Source of the DNA: Siphlonurus alternatus
Lineage: Eukaryota; Arthropoda; Insecta; Ephemeroptera; Siphlonuridae
Length of the DNA: 64,000 bases
Direction of reading: 5' to 3'
Assembly (NCBI GenBank): GCA_949825025.1
Contig: OX463778.1
Location: forward strand, 33,620,616 to 33,684,615
The position numbers and the translations under genes were made by a program. The notes under the pieces are model-generated. The model was not told where the DNA came from. It ran no database searches and saw only the letters and a program-made list of their open reading frames with translations. This document shows positions 12,289 through 26,172 of the stretch, piece by piece (the stretch's first letter is position 1; every line of letters starts with the position of its first letter).

Positions 12289-13560
12289 AAGGCCCAACAT
12301 TAAATTTATATTCTATCGATTGTATATAATCTTGATTTCAAAAATAGTCATACTGATTACATGTTGATATAATATATATATACATATATAGAATGCATAT
12401 ATTATAATAAAATAATAACTAATAACACATATATGCATTTGTGATATCTCTAAGTGTTAATACATAAACTTTATAATAAACCATATAATATTATTATATT
12501 CCATTGAACTTGTGATTGTTATTACTTATATATTTTTAAAAATTATGTATCGGATCGGATTTGATGATGTTAATTAAATGTATATATATATTATACGAAC
12601 AGTGGTATTATACAGTACATTTCATATAAAAAATTGAAAATAAATAAGAGTAGACTTAAATTAAAGTATCATCCACAAATGCAGCATCACGAAAATAACT
12701 ATTTAATTAAGTTTGCCTGTTTTCTACCGTGCCTTACACCGTGTAAGGAGACAAAGGGGTAAGACTTAAATTTCTGCTGCAGGTAATTACTTAAAAAATA
12801 TGTAATATAAATTAATATAATTATAAAAAGTATATGGAATAATCAATGTCATAAGAAGTTTTAATGTTAATTTGATTTTTTTTTTTTTTTTTTTTCTGCA
12901 AAAGCAGAGTGTTAAAACTAAATTAACAACTTTATAAAACACCTTACACGTAGTTATATATAAATAAATAAAGGTAACAAGCCACTGAGAGCCGCGAGAG
13001 CGCATTCATTGCAGTGCCCGCGCGCTGTATTATGCGTGTTGTATTGTGTTGGGCGGGCAGGCAGAGCGGTCAACTGGCATGTTTCTTGCGCTACGAAGTT
13101 GCGTATCTCCTTAATTATTTAAGCTAAGGAAAAGTTATCAGCATTTATGAAATTTTAAGGATTTTGTCTTAAACTTTTGAATGAAGAATATTTCTGTATT
13201 TATAAATATTGACTACGAAATTCACCGTTAAACTTTTTTTTAACACCAAACTTTTCAGAAAATAATTAATTTAAGGGTTAATTGAAATTAAAATCAAATA
13301 TATTTTTATATTTTCTTGTAGCAAATATATCTGCCTATCATTATATGCATTTACATTGCTTCTATGTAACACGGTTCCGCCACAATATGCAAATTAGTGA
13401 GGATACTATATGCATGACTTTCCATCAAGATGGCGGCAAAAGCCCCGGTGGGATTTTGGGGGGCTTTGGATATGTTACTCAGGGCATCGAGTTCTACCGA
13501 TGCTGAAAAAATCACAAACTTCGGAATTTATCCGAGGTCAAAACCTATATTGACTGGCCT

Positions 13561-14100
13561 ATATATGTATATATATTATTTATAATTATGATATATAATT
13601 AAATATAATTCTTAAATATATAATATATTATATAGATATAATATATGGAGATTTTAATAACTATAATTAAGTTAGGACCTGAATTTAAAGAGCCAATATG
13701 TGAATGGTATAACTATATGTTATTTATTTTTCAATCCAAGCTAGAAAACATGTAACATGCCCATTAGAGGCTATTAGTGAACCATAGTCTATATTATTCT
13801 ATAAATATAATTCCAGAGAAAACAATGTCGAACGGTATTTCACTCCTTTTCCACAGCTACATAGAATTTGTACCAGCTATACTATTGATTGGTTACTGCA
13901 ATTGAAAAATTAAGAACGATTTTTTTAATAAATGCTGAAATACTAGATCCTTTTATAGGAAATTTTGATGTATAGAAAATAAATTTATTTTTTCGTAAGT
14001 TTAAATATGGAGTTCAATACACCCGCTGTAAAATTGTGGACAGTGTTTTTAAATTTTAACAATAGATGGCTGAAGCTGTATTTTTTGTGAGTTAAATTCC
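13561..14100. other. AT-rich sequence without recognised genes
   Basis: Nothing recognised on either strand. Confidence 0.5.
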
Positions 14101-14123
14101 CATGATGCAACATTTCCCCTGGC

Positions 14124-14196
14124 ATGTGCCTTCGTTGTCGGCCATTTTGCAAGGTTACGATAGAAACTGTGTCGAGATTGAAAACTTCTTATATAG
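14124..14196 (+). CDS. Candidate first coding exon of LARP4
   Basis: An ATG at 14124 opens a short frame that reaches a good donor (ATATAG|GTAAGA) at 14196/14197, leaving one base of a codon. The next recognised LARP4 exon (15772) needs exactly one base, giving ...[25 protein letters not shown] motif, common near metazoan transcription starts, lies at 14140-14149. Against it: the peptide resembles no LARP4 N-terminus that I know and lacks a PAM2-like motif, and phase agreement by chance is one in three. It may instead be a 5' untranslated exon or nothing. Confidence 0.3.
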
Positions 14197-15771
14197 GTAA
14201 GAAATAAAGTAATCGATATTTTATTTATCATTTATATAATTTAATTATTCATCATTATTTAATGATCATTTTAAATTATGGTAATGTGTTGTCAGTGAAT
14301 TTTAGAGTCGTATTGAATTTCTTTGCGGTGTCTCTTTTTTTATCACCGTCGCCTGTTCGATAAAGGGATGTTCCATAGGGCACATGGTTTCCGGAGATGG
14401 AAAATTATGTCTGGTTAATTAAATGTATTATTTAAGGGTTTTTATTGAACGGGGGTTTGTTGGTGGCGCAGATACGGTGAGGCAGCGGGATCTGCGATGT
14501 GTGACGGGGCTACGGTGGGGAATGTAGGCCACAGATATTGGTGCACCGTGTCTGGCAGGCAAAGAGAGAGAGAGAGGCACCTCAAACTGCTTGTGCCAGG
14601 TCGTCACTTAGGCTGATCGTAGCAATCGCATTTCACTTATAAAAATTAAAACATAAAAAAATGATTTATTATGTGTAGTTATTTATATTTTGATGTTTTA
14701 ATAATATTTTACAAAGAATCTCCATAATCTTGCAACTCATGGTAGACGACAAAAAACGTATATTTCACGAAAAAATATATTTATTTCTTTAAAAATCAAT
14801 AAACCCAAAATAGAAACTAAGAAATAACTAAAAATTTAATTTATTGGAGTAATGGAACCCAATCAGGAACCCAATAATTTCTTAATAATATCCAATAAGG
14901 AAAAAAACATAGAAATTAGCCATTTGCTACCATGTCCCCCACTACCGGTAGTAGGCGTATCCTAATCTTCTAGAGCTATCAATACCGGTAGGTAAAACGA
15001 AGCTTTTTTTTTTTTGTGCTCCTAGCAACACTGTAGTTAATTGAAGTAACTGGAATGATGAAAAAAATTAATAATTTAAAAGCATTATGGTTAAAATTAT
15101 AATTAATATTTTAATTCAAGTGGGCGTAGGTTAAATAAAGGTTATGGACCTTTCCTTGATGGGATCTATCTTTGTTTATTTGAAAGGTCACACCTAATCT
15201 TATAAATAAAAAAATAATATTAGTAGAGTAAAGAGTATTACAGGTCTGTTTCTAAATACCACTGATAATTTTAATTGCTCTACTGTTAGTAATTAGAACT
15301 AGTACTGCAGCTTTCTCTTACAGAGTGAGTAAAAAAAAAACAAATATTGAAACATCTAGGTTTATGATTTTTTTTTGTGGGTAGTTGTGTTGAAAAGAAA
15401 ATACTTATGTTTTCAAATTATATTACTACCGTATGTATTGATTGTATCAGCTGAACATTCCAGTGTACAGTTACAGGAATTACCTCCATATTTACAAATA
15501 TTTAAAGAAATTAAGTTCTTTGAGTACATTGTAGTATGCATACTCACTTAAAAAAAAAATTAGTTGCTACATACAAAGTTGTTGTCACTGAAACAGTGAA
15601 TTAAGCATTGGAAATGAATATATTGTTAATAAAAATGAAATTATTGATGATATATATTAAACAAATAATACAATAAAGTGAGAATAAATTTGTCGCCCCA
15701 ACGGTTACTTTGCAACAAAAATGGCCATCTTTTCTCAAAACTCGTTGACTGACTCGTGTGTTATGTTGTAG
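14197..15771 (+). other. Putative first LARP4 intron or upstream region
   Basis: AT-rich DNA with a GC-richer patch at about 14450-14620 (it includes an AG repeat at 14565-14575) that could be promoter or untranslated sequence. No coding signal recognised. Confidence 0.35.
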
Positions 15772-16123
15772 GTTACGTGTACATGAATGGGGACATTGAG
15801 AAGATCCCTCCAGGGGTGGCGTTTGCTCCCACCCCTGAACTCGTTGCTGCCACAGGAGGCGGGGGGTGTCCGAGCGGGGGTGCCGCGCACTCCCCTGATG
15901 CCACGAGCCCCGCCAACAACTCGAGCAGCAGCACCGCAGGAGAGTGTGTGGTGGTGAACGGAGTGTCTGACGAGGCCTGCCGCGCGGGCTCTCCGGCCAC
16001 CATGGCTGCCGGGGGCACCTCCACCTCCCCCAGTGGTGCGGTAAACTCCACCCCGACACCAGACATCCCCCTGGACCAACTGAAGCAGATGCTCTCCTCA
16101 CAGCTGGAGTACTACTTCTCCAG
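15772..16123 (+). CDS. LARP4: LARP4 exon: N-terminal region and start of La motif
   Basis: Acceptor TTGTAG at 15771, donor CAG|GTGAGC at 16124; enters in phase 1 (one base borrowed) and leaves with two bases. It encodes [15 protein letters not shown], a Gly/Ser/Ala/Pro-rich linker, then [17 protein letters not shown], the first helix of the La motif. The GC-rich linker makes long antisense chance frames. Confidence 0.9.
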
Positions 16124-19100
16124 GTGAGCATGTCTTTCCATTTCACCTCATTTTAACTATGTCTTGGTACTGTATTGAGAGAAAGGACTTTCTAAGTAGA
16201 CTCCATCAATGTTGCAATAAATCTCTGGACGTCCTCATTATGTAATTTATTTTGCTAGGTGCAATGTGGGTTCATGGTAGAAGCTGCACAGGTTAGCTCT
16301 TTACTGTACAACAGTTGATTGAGATGTATTTAGCTGTAGATAAAAAGCCGTTTGTTGCGTTTTGTAGATTTAGAAAAGGCGTATGAAGGGAAGAAGTTTA
16401 TGTATGAAGGTAGTGAAGCGTGTGAGAGGGTAAATGAAGAAATAAGGGATTAGTTTGAAGCAAAATGAGGGGTGAGACAGGGATGTGTGATGTCACCATG
16501 GCTGTTTCATGTGCTCATGGATAAGACAAGTGTGCAAGATTGGCTGATACAAGAGAGAGTGGAATTAGTATGGGTGCTGTATTGTTATGGGTGTTGTATG
16601 CAGATGATGCATTGGTGTAATCTGAGAGTGAAGATGATTTACAAAGAAGGCTGAGTAGATTGGAAGGGAGCACGATTTGTATGGATCTGAAGATAAATGT
16701 TGGCAAGACAAGTGATGGTGTTTAGCAGTACAGATAGTGACGAGGTGGAAGAAATAATAGGAATTATGATTAAAGAAGAACAGCTGGAAAGAGTGAAAGA
16801 ATTTGTATATTTGGGGGGATTGTTTAAGAAGGACGGAAGTGCAGATGGAGAGATTTGATAGGAGAGTGAGCGCTGGTAGGAGGATTGTGGGCAGCATGGC
16901 AGGGTTGTCTCGCAGTGAGCTGTTATCTAATACAGCTAAGCTAGTGGTTCATAACTTTTCTTATACCATGTATGTCCTTATGTATGGGTCTGAGGCATGG
17001 GTGTCATGGGTGTGCCAAGCAAAGCATAAGAGTAAGCTAAATGCAATTAGTACGAGTTTCTTAAGAAATATGTGTGGTAAAACTAGGCTTCATAGAATGA
17101 AAAATACATGGGTGATGAAGAAATGTGGAGTCAAAGAAAACATGATTGACGAGTATGAACATAGTACGCTACGGTGGTTTGGACATGTTGAGAGAATGAA
17201 TGAGGAATTAATTGAAAAACAAATGTTTAAAGGTAGAGTAGAAGGAACAAAAAGATTAGGTAGACCAAAAAGATTTAGTTGAAGGTGATAACAGAATGTT
17301 TGAAGAAAAGGTGTGTTAGAAGTACTTTGTGCAATAGAGAGTGTAGAAGGCAAAAGAGTATATCTGAAGCAAGTAGAATGTGTAAGAATTGAGTTCAGTG
17401 AAAGTCTATTTATGGACAGCCAAGGTAATAAATAATGCTGCTGGCTTACCCCGTAAGGGATATGGCGTCATGTTATATATTTTATGTATGAATGTATTTT
17501 ACTGACATGGGTATATGCATGATAGTACAGTACCGGTACTGTACTAAACTGTATATCAAATTTTAATTGGTCTGTGTTTGAATTGCGATAGCTATAAATA
17601 CAATCTTTATTTAGTACCAAAGGTACAAACTGATTCATTAAATTCATACTGATGCATAAAAATTCAATATGCATACATGTCTGTACTCTCAGTCTGGATT
17701 CTTGTGTACAGGTCGTATGGATTGAAATGTACAAGTTTAGTATTGAATTCAGTACATAAAAATGATGGTCTATATTGTGTTTACAGACTGTTTTATGTCA
17801 ATTCTAACACAGCCTTGAACTTGGATGCCTGTTATATAACTATAAGCTTTTTAAGTACCGGTAGCAATTAAATAGTTTAACTGTAGTAGAAACTTAAAAC
17901 ATGATTTTAATTGAAAAAGTTTGATACACTTCCCCCAGGATTGTATCTTCTGATTAGCATCATGCTCATCATGCTGTGTGAAAACTACTGCTCTGTAGAT
18001 CAACATTTTTGTAGTTTTATTACTAAGTACCAATATGAGCTTTGTGCTAGAAGAAAGAAAGTCAAGTTTGTAAAAAACAAAATATCTGCAGTCGTTATGT
18101 TAATTTCAGCTTCTGATATGACATTTTTTAATGTCTCTCTCCCTTTTTCTTTCTTTTTTTTTTTTTTTTTTAGAAGGGAGCACAGCAAGTAAAGGTTATC
18201 TTGCATTCACTGATAGTGTTTTTAGGGAAATTGGCCGTTGAAGGTCGGGTGATAAACTAGCACACACATGCAAGGAGTGTGGCAATTCCAGGAACTGACA
18301 CTTTCATCAAAAAACAGTCCCAAGTTCAAACTGTACCTTATGATTTTCGGTAAGAAAGGTCAGTTATCAAACCTACTGTGCCACTAGAGAATTGTATTCT
18401 CATTGCAGCAAGTGTCTGGTTGCTTCCTTTCTTGATGATCATTTAAAGAAAATGTTGTAGGTTTGTAAGTTGCAGTGAATAAATCACCACCTCAGAATAC
18501 AAGTCATGTAACAGCAAAATAATTTGATGCAACTCTAAACCTTATCACAGTAGATCATAAGGGTCAAAGTTCCATTAACTTTTTTTTAGTCGCACGATTT
18601 GCATTGATGAAATTATAATTTTTTCATTACCTTTAAGTACAATAATATAAATTGCAATTGCATATAAAAACTATTGACACGTTTGCATTTTTTTATACAC
18701 TCAAGTGTACAAATAAAAACATGATGTTTATTAAATTTACTTTACTTATCATGTAAAAATGTATGTAAATGCAAGAGGTTTTGATAAAAACACAGCCACT
18801 TCTGTAAAATTAATGAGATAAAACTTTGGGATGCCTAGGACTAGCATTTTCTATCTATTTGTTGTGCTGGTGTAACTTTGCTCGTCCCCACATACTTTTT
18901 TTTGTTGAAAAGAAGTAAGTAGTTAGTGGTATTTTTCTCTGTAATTGGGTGTAATCACAGGGCAAAGTAGCTGGGACAGTCGGCAATCTACCACTTTTGT
19001 CTCACTTGGTACGTCGTGTTAGTGGTTAAAGGGTAGACAGAATTCCTCATTTGTGTTGAATTTCTGAAGTGTAGTTTAGTATTACATACAGTACTTGTAT

Positions 19101-22100
19101 TATATGTGCCAAACTTTCTTTTTTTTAATTTTTTTTATTATTAATGTTTTTAATTTATGGGTAGTACTGTACCGGTACTGGTAAATAATTCTACACTATA
19201 CCTTACATCCATCTTATCTTTTTATTATCATAGTTGTCTGGGTTTTTGATATAAACGTTTTGTATTTTTTTTTTTTTTTTTCCTGAAGTGAAAGTTTGGA
19301 TTGTTAATTATTTTGGCATTTATAAGTAATATCTTTTAATTAGTTAACTGCTAAGGTCCTTGTGTTAAAAAGAAGTCGGGGAGGGGGGAGGGGGGGTGGC
19401 AGTAGTAAATATTCCAAATATCTTTTATTTACATATTAGAATTAGCTGAAGCTGATTTGGCTTTTAAACTGTACTATAGGCAACTCTTACATTAATTAAG
19501 TTAACAGATCATATTATATTTATTATTTCCTCTATATTCATGATAAAACGGTCAACAAGGAACAAGATAGATCTCACATTTTCCCAGTCAGCATATGAAG
19601 TTTGTACCGTGTATGTAGTAACAAAGTTGCTTACTCTGTTTGTAGCAAAGTTGAGATAAGATTTCTCCATTGTTGGTCATCAATGTATGCAGTAGTATTT
19701 TTCTGCATAAACATTGTTATCTCTTCAACTTGTTGTCATTGGATATTATTTTCTGCCAAGTTGAATTTGTATCTATTAGTTCTGCATATGACATTACTTT
19801 TACAAAATAATAATATTACCTTTACAGGTATCTATTTATTGCAAAGTCGTATGCTATACTATAACTTGGTAACATTAAAACCACAAAGACACACTATGAA
19901 TATTTGACAAAAACAGGAAAAGTTATTGCAGACTGCTGCTAGAACTTGGCTCATGTCTAACCATATGCATAGTATAGTAAATTATTTCTAGTCTTAGTTT
20001 TATTTTTGTTCTTGTTTCCTCGAGAATTTATCAGCCCCATTTTATTTATTATCTTGTATTTGTATTTGCGTGTAAGTTTAATGCTGTATACTAATGTATC
20101 AACTTAGGTAAGAACCACGGGTATCAAGCTTTATCTATAAAATAAAAATTTTCATATTTAAAGTTGAAACAAAAGAGAGGTGCATGCAAGAATTATAAAC
20201 AATAATGCAAAGAAAGTACTCTCTCTTAAGCCGGTATTACACGATACAATTTTGCATACAATTTTTCCTTGCAAGAAAATTTCATCTCCATACAAACAAA
20301 TGGAGTTAAAGTTTTCTTGAAAGGAAAAATTGTATGCAATAGTTACAAAAATTGTATCGTGTAATACCGGCTTTAGAGAGAGAGAAAAAAAGACAATATC
20401 CACTCTACTCTTATAAATAAACTTAATAAACTGTAACCGTTTTTGTGTTTTAACTTAAGTACCTGGCTCCAAATATTTATGCTATTTTTTTTTTTTTTTT
20501 TTTTTTTTGCATTAAAATTAATATTTATAAATGTTTTAGTCATCATTATCAGCATGTAAATATTCCCCCCCCCCCCTCCTTTTATAGCAAACAGTTTAAA
20601 GTTCGTTTTTTGTTTCTATCTCACTCATTCACTCCAAACTGTAAATTTTCAAATATTTATTGCCTGTTTTCATGTAAACAGAGCCTCTCCAGTCCTCCCA
20701 CTAGCTTGTTGGTTGCATCAGCTGGCTACAATGGGCTGTGTGTCTATGTTTGCAGGGAGAACCTAGCCAACGACACATACCTGCTGTCTCAGATGGACAA
20801 TGACCAGTACGTTCCCATCTGGACAGTGGCCAACTTCAATCAGGTCAAGAAGCTCACCAAAGACATCAAGCTTATCACAGATGTCCTCAGAGGTGAGTCT
20901 CTCGTCACCAGGGAGGTTGCATGCATACCAGAGTGGCTGTTGTCGTGATGCTGTACTGTGGGTATTTTTGTCTGTTGGGACTGTAAGAAAAGGAATAGAT
21001 TACAGAAAAAAGTATTGGTATCAGCGTAGAAGCTATTGGAAAGAGAAGTAATTAAAAAAATTATTATTAGAGGTATCCACCCTGAATTGGAAAGCAGTTA
21101 ATACTTCAAGATATAATTCAAATATTTCAAACACTAGTAGTTAATTGATTCTTTGGAATATCTTTATTTTAATAATCTTAAAGCATTTTATTTATAAATA
21201 CATGTAAAATTTAAGCATTACACTTGAACTTTCTAAGTATCCACACAATAGACACATATACAAATTTAAGAAAAGCCAGCAGTAGAATTTATAAAATATA
21301 AAATATTTATTTCAATCCTTTGATGATTGCACAGTACTTTACCGTCATGAAAATACAGCATAAAAAAGCGTCGCCTCAGAATGCAAGTCGCGTAAGTACA
21401 AAAAAATTTGATGCAACTTTGAACCTTATTTCAATATAACTTAAAGCTCAAAGTCCCATCAAATTTTTTTGTACTTTTGCGACTTGCATTCTGAGGCGAC
21501 GATAGATCGAGCACTACTTTGAGCTTTCAAAATTCCTAAAACTTGCATAGAGAGGTTCAGACTTCCAAGCTAATCTTCTTTTGAGTTTCAAATTTGAAAT
21601 TATGTTAATAAGACTGTTATCTGATAACTGTTGGAGTGCACTTGTTGATTCCGGAATATACTGTATTTATGATTTCTTTGTAGTAAACTAGTTTTATTAA
21701 AGCCGGTATACATGATACAATTTTTTTAACTATTGCATACAATTTCTCCTTTCAAGAAAACTTGAACTCCATTTGTTTGTATGGAGTTTATGTTTTCTTG
21801 TAAGGAAAAATTGTATGCAATAATTAGAAAAATTGTATCGTGTAATACCGGCTTAAGTCATACCGTAATCATTCAGTAATGTTACATCTGTTGAACATAA
21901 GGTGCTTGTGGAATGCAGGGTCAACGTTGTTGATAAATTTTTTGTGTTTGTTTGCAGAGTCTCCAAATGTACAAGTTGATGAGGAGGGGCACAAAGTACG
22001 CCCCAACCACAAACGTTGCATTGTCATTCTGCGTGAGATCCCAGAGAATACCCCTGCAGAAGAGATTAAGGTACACCCTCGCTTAGGGTCATATCCTGGA

Positions 22101-25100
22101 ATGTTTTGCTGTATTGATGGCTAACAAGGGAAAAGCTGGAAGTGATTCAGAGAAAATTATGCCACAAGGTACAGTCTTTTGCAAAATAAACAAAATTGTC
22201 ACACCAATATAAACCAACGTGGGTGTGGCAAGTACAATTTTCTTTGCAAATGGCTGTACAAATTTCAGGCAAAATATGAACTCATTCTTCGGTGGCCGTC
22301 TATATAGTTGGGGTTTCTCCATATCTGTCTATGTATACAGTAAAAACTTGTTATTACGTAAAGTTAAGGGACCCAGGAAATTGGGTTTACCTTATATCAA
22401 GTTTTTCCTATACCTGCAACACTAATTAATTTCTACGGGACCTTTACTCCATTACTCAATATCGAGTTTTTACCTTATAACAAGTTACTTAATATTCAAA
22501 TTAAGAAAAATAAACCATTTAAGTTGTGATAATCTTATTAAAAGAAAAGGATAGGAATAACCAGCAAAGCCTTACCGATCGAAAGAGTCACAGCAGGTGG
22601 AAATTCTTGCGGTCACAGAGGTTCACTCGAAAGTTTTTACATTTTTGAAACGTTTCGCATCGTGGAGATGCTTCTTCAGTCACAAGAAGAAGTAGAATCT
22701 TTCTACTTCTTCCGAATTTCCACCTGCTGTGACTCTTTCGATCGGTAAGGCTTTGCTGGTTATTCCTATCCTTTTCTTTTAATAACAAGTTACTTAATAA
22801 CAAGTTTTTACTGTATATCTAAGTCAAGTGCTCTGCAGGCCATGTGTTACCATAATGAGCTCTGAACCCCCTGCTACCTATCTCTCATGCTTCTTTGAAC
22901 TATTTCCTTATTTAATTTAAAAACTCTGCATCTCTGGGTTATAGTACGTAATAAATTAAAATTTAATCAATTAGGTTATTTAGGTTCATTATTACAATTC
23001 TGACTCTAAACATAGATAGCAATTACAAAAATTAAAACATATGCAACAATTGCTTTAAATGTAATATTTTTGTCTTCATTTTTGTGGAGGTTTTTTCAGC
23101 TTTAATCGTAAATTATTGTATTTTTTTTTTTTTTTTTTTTTTAAACCTTCCTTTTTTTTCTCTTGAATTTTTGCTGATTGCTGTGTTGTTTATATATCCC
23201 ATCTAATCATCATTATCAGGCTAATTATCACTGACAGTAGGCAAGACAAGTAACTTGGACACTAATTATTGTATGTCCTGTCAGGGTCTCTTCTCTGGTG
23301 AAAATTGCCCCAAGTGCATTTCCTGCGAGTTTGCACACAACAACTCTTGGTACACGACTTTTGAGTCAGACGAAGACGCACAGAGAGCCTACAGGTTTCT
23401 GCGAGAAGAAGTCAGAGAGTTCCAGGTAAGTCAGCCCTTTGCCTCAATCTGTGACACCCACAATAACTGTCTCCTCTTGTCTCAGGGCAAGCCAATCATG
23501 GCTCGCATCAAAGCAAAACCCATGAACAGGCTACCGATTCCCGCGACAGTTCCTGCAGTTCCGGGGGCCCCTGGTCCTAGCGGCGGTCCCATGAAGAACG
23601 GGTTCCGTAGTCCACCAGTGTATGAGACTGCTGGATTCCCAGGCACTCCACGCTATGTGTACAGCAATGGTAGCGGCAGTAGTCCAATGCCACCTGGTGT
23701 GAGCTACCCCAACCAGGTGCACGTATTAGTGAGTATCAATGTGCAAGGCTTGTCAAGAGAGGTGTGCAAACTGAAGGTTGTGTCTTCGCAGGCGTTTCAG
23801 CAGCAGCCTCCCTCGTTCTACCCACAGACAACGGCAGCTGCAATGCTGCCCTGGGCAGCAGCTGCAAACCAGGCCTTTTATGACATCGGCAGCGTATTCA
23901 CAGTCAATGGACTGGCACCTCAAAGCCCCTTCCCAAAGCCACAGAACTCAAAGTTTGCCCAACGCTCAAGGTAAAAAAATCTACTTTTAATTAAAATGAA
24001 GTTAATCAAAGTCAAGTGGTGTAGTTATGGAGAAGGGGAGGAGGAGGGGTGGACTTGTCCCCTTCTCATAAATAGTGCAGTTTAGGAGTGGGAAAGAAAA
24101 ATGAAGAACCCCTTTCTGAATAATTTCTTATGGCTATATTCCTGACTAAATGAACATTTTAAAATAATTTAGTACCGGTAGTAAGATAAATGACTAATTA
24201 CTTTGAAAGTACTCTGTCTTGAGTTTAGCTGTATAATAATGTCCTATAATGACTAGTTATAATTGTATTTTAATTGCTTTATTACACCCGACAACTGCTC
24301 TCTCAGCTTAAATGTTGTTAGTAAGAAGCTTGTGAGTGAGAACTAAGAGCAAGTTGATATTTGTAGCCGGGCCAAGCGCAGTACGGGAGGGGGCAGTGAC
24401 CGCTCCAGCCTGCCTGACACGTCTAGTGGCACATCTCGCCAGTCTGCGGGAAGTCACTCATCGTCCCTGCCACTCTCCTCCACGCCCCCCGCCACGAGCT
24501 CAGCGACAGCCGCGGCAGCAGCAGTGGCAGCAGTCAAGGCGGCCGAGAATCATGTGAGCCGGCAAGAAGATGCAGCGGCCAGCTCTGTCGCAACACAAAG
24601 GCAGGAGGACGAGCGCAGAGACGCTCCAGCCAAGGACACAGGGACACCCTTAATGCAGATCAGGTGAGACAGATGAAGCCAGTTGTTATAAATGTTGGTC
24701 AATCAGGGGCCTTCACAAAGCAATTTAATGCTGATTTTACTTTAGCACCAATATCAAGAGTTAAATTAAGTACTAACTTTGGTGCTAAATTAAATGGATG
24801 CTAATAAGCTTTCTGAATACCCTCAATGAATGTAAAGATGTAAATGTAAAATATATGTGTTAATGTGTTCAGTTGTTTTGTGCTCCATTTAAATTTGCTT
24901 TTAGATAGAAACATTTCCAGTTATTTTTGCTTGCTACCAATACTAAAAACCAGAAAGGTACATTAATTCCAATCACTGGTGTTTCCTTCTAATATCACAG
25001 TACTCCAATGTAGCACTTTCAGTGCTAGAGAGTGACAACTTCAACATTTTTAGTACTGGTGGTTAAAAATTTTAAATTTGAAGTTAGGGCACTATTCTTT

Positions 25101-26141
25101 TTCATCTTTTAAACAGCTATCAAATATTTTTTTTTTCATTTGTTGCTTGTTTTGCAGCTATATGTTATAATTTAATAGAATAGTAAGTAACAGGTTACTT
25201 TTTAATTGACGTCCTAATAATACGAGTTTAAATTATGTCATATTTTGTTCACTTTATAAAGTTCATGATGCATTTCCTGTCAAGTTGTGACTTAAAATAA
25301 TAAATAAAAAAAAAACAGGAACTGAATATAAAAAAAACAGGAACTGAATATACGTTGCAAATTGGACACTAAAAAAATGTTTCCTGTTCTCTTATTATTT
25401 ATAATGTTAGTAACTTTTTTTATATAGGTAGCTAGAAGGGGCCCTGTTGTTTAAAAAAAAGGTGGATTATTCATTACCATTTTTTATTTGCTTGCTGTAC
25501 TTGGATTTTTGCAGTTTCATGGGAGTTTCTTGTGTTTGTACTTCTTAAGGCTAGATGTGCAGATGCATGATTGATACATTAGATTTTAAGATTTTGCTTG
25601 AGGAAAAAAAAGGGAGACAGGGCAATATAAATATGAGACTAAAATCTGGATAAACATCTACCTTTCAGGTATTGAGATAAGGAATGTCAGAAATGCCAAG
25701 AGTCTGTTCTGATCAAATATTCAAGAGGTTTCAATCTGTACATTCATTGCAAGAGGTGTTCTAATCCTTCTTACAACTACAAATTTCAATTTAAAAACCT
25801 GTCTTATCATTCAGATGTAGCTACTTCATTATTTCAGGCTCTGTTGTCGGTAAATTGTTTTCAATTAACCAAGGACTTGAGAACTATAAAGAAAAATTGA
25901 ATTTTTAATATTCTAATAATCTGAATAACTGTTTTGACATAATTTCATAACTTGTTTGAAAAAAAAAAAAAAAAGAAGAAGAAGAAAGAAAAGAGAGTGT
26001 AATTTATCTATTTTTCAGATATTTAGGGAACATTGCATCATTGAAAAGGTAGTGTAAATTAAGTTTTTCCGTAATAAGTCTGAATTATTTAATAATAATT
26101 TAATGTCAAACTATAGAATATAATATAGATTACTGAATGAT

Positions 26142-26172
<31 letters not shown>

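Larger units (their letters stand above)
10282..13560. mobile_element. 3.3-kb foldback element with nested palindromes
   Basis: GGCCAGTCAATATAGG begins the left arm and its inverse ends the right arm, bordered by TA on both sides. The outer arms, 10282-10876 and 12977-13560, are near-identical over almost 600 bp. The interior holds further inverted pairs: 10989-11325 (a relative of the 35958 and 37689 elements), 11695-12000 against 12480-12750, and a hairpin at 12201-12288. The same 74-codon frame appears in both outer arms on opposite strands only because the arms are copies. No transposase was seen, so it is presumably non-autonomous. Confidence 0.8.
16124..20755 (+). other. LARP4 intron with transposon remnants
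   Basis: A 4.6-kb intron. It contains a LINE fragment (16258-17500), a degraded foldback (18488-18606), a G-run cluster (19377-19397), a foldback (20218-20387), T and C homopolymers near 20488 and 20567, and otherwise unremarkable AT-rich DNA. Confidence 0.8.
20893..21957 (+). other. LARP4 intron with two foldbacks
   Basis: Contains foldbacks at 21369-21501 and 21698-21856; the rest is AT-rich with no recognised feature. Confidence 0.8.

Noticed and set aside
10347..13506. The same 74-codon frame at 10347-10571 (minus) and 13282-13506 (plus)
   Set aside because: Present twice because the arms of the palindrome are copies; the peptide has no recognised domain or other sign of coding.
15601..16146. 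Long antisense and alternative frames over the LARP4 exon at 15772-16123
   Set aside because: They are by-products of the GC-rich Gly/Ser/Pro linker; the sense frame joins to the La motif with correct splice phase.
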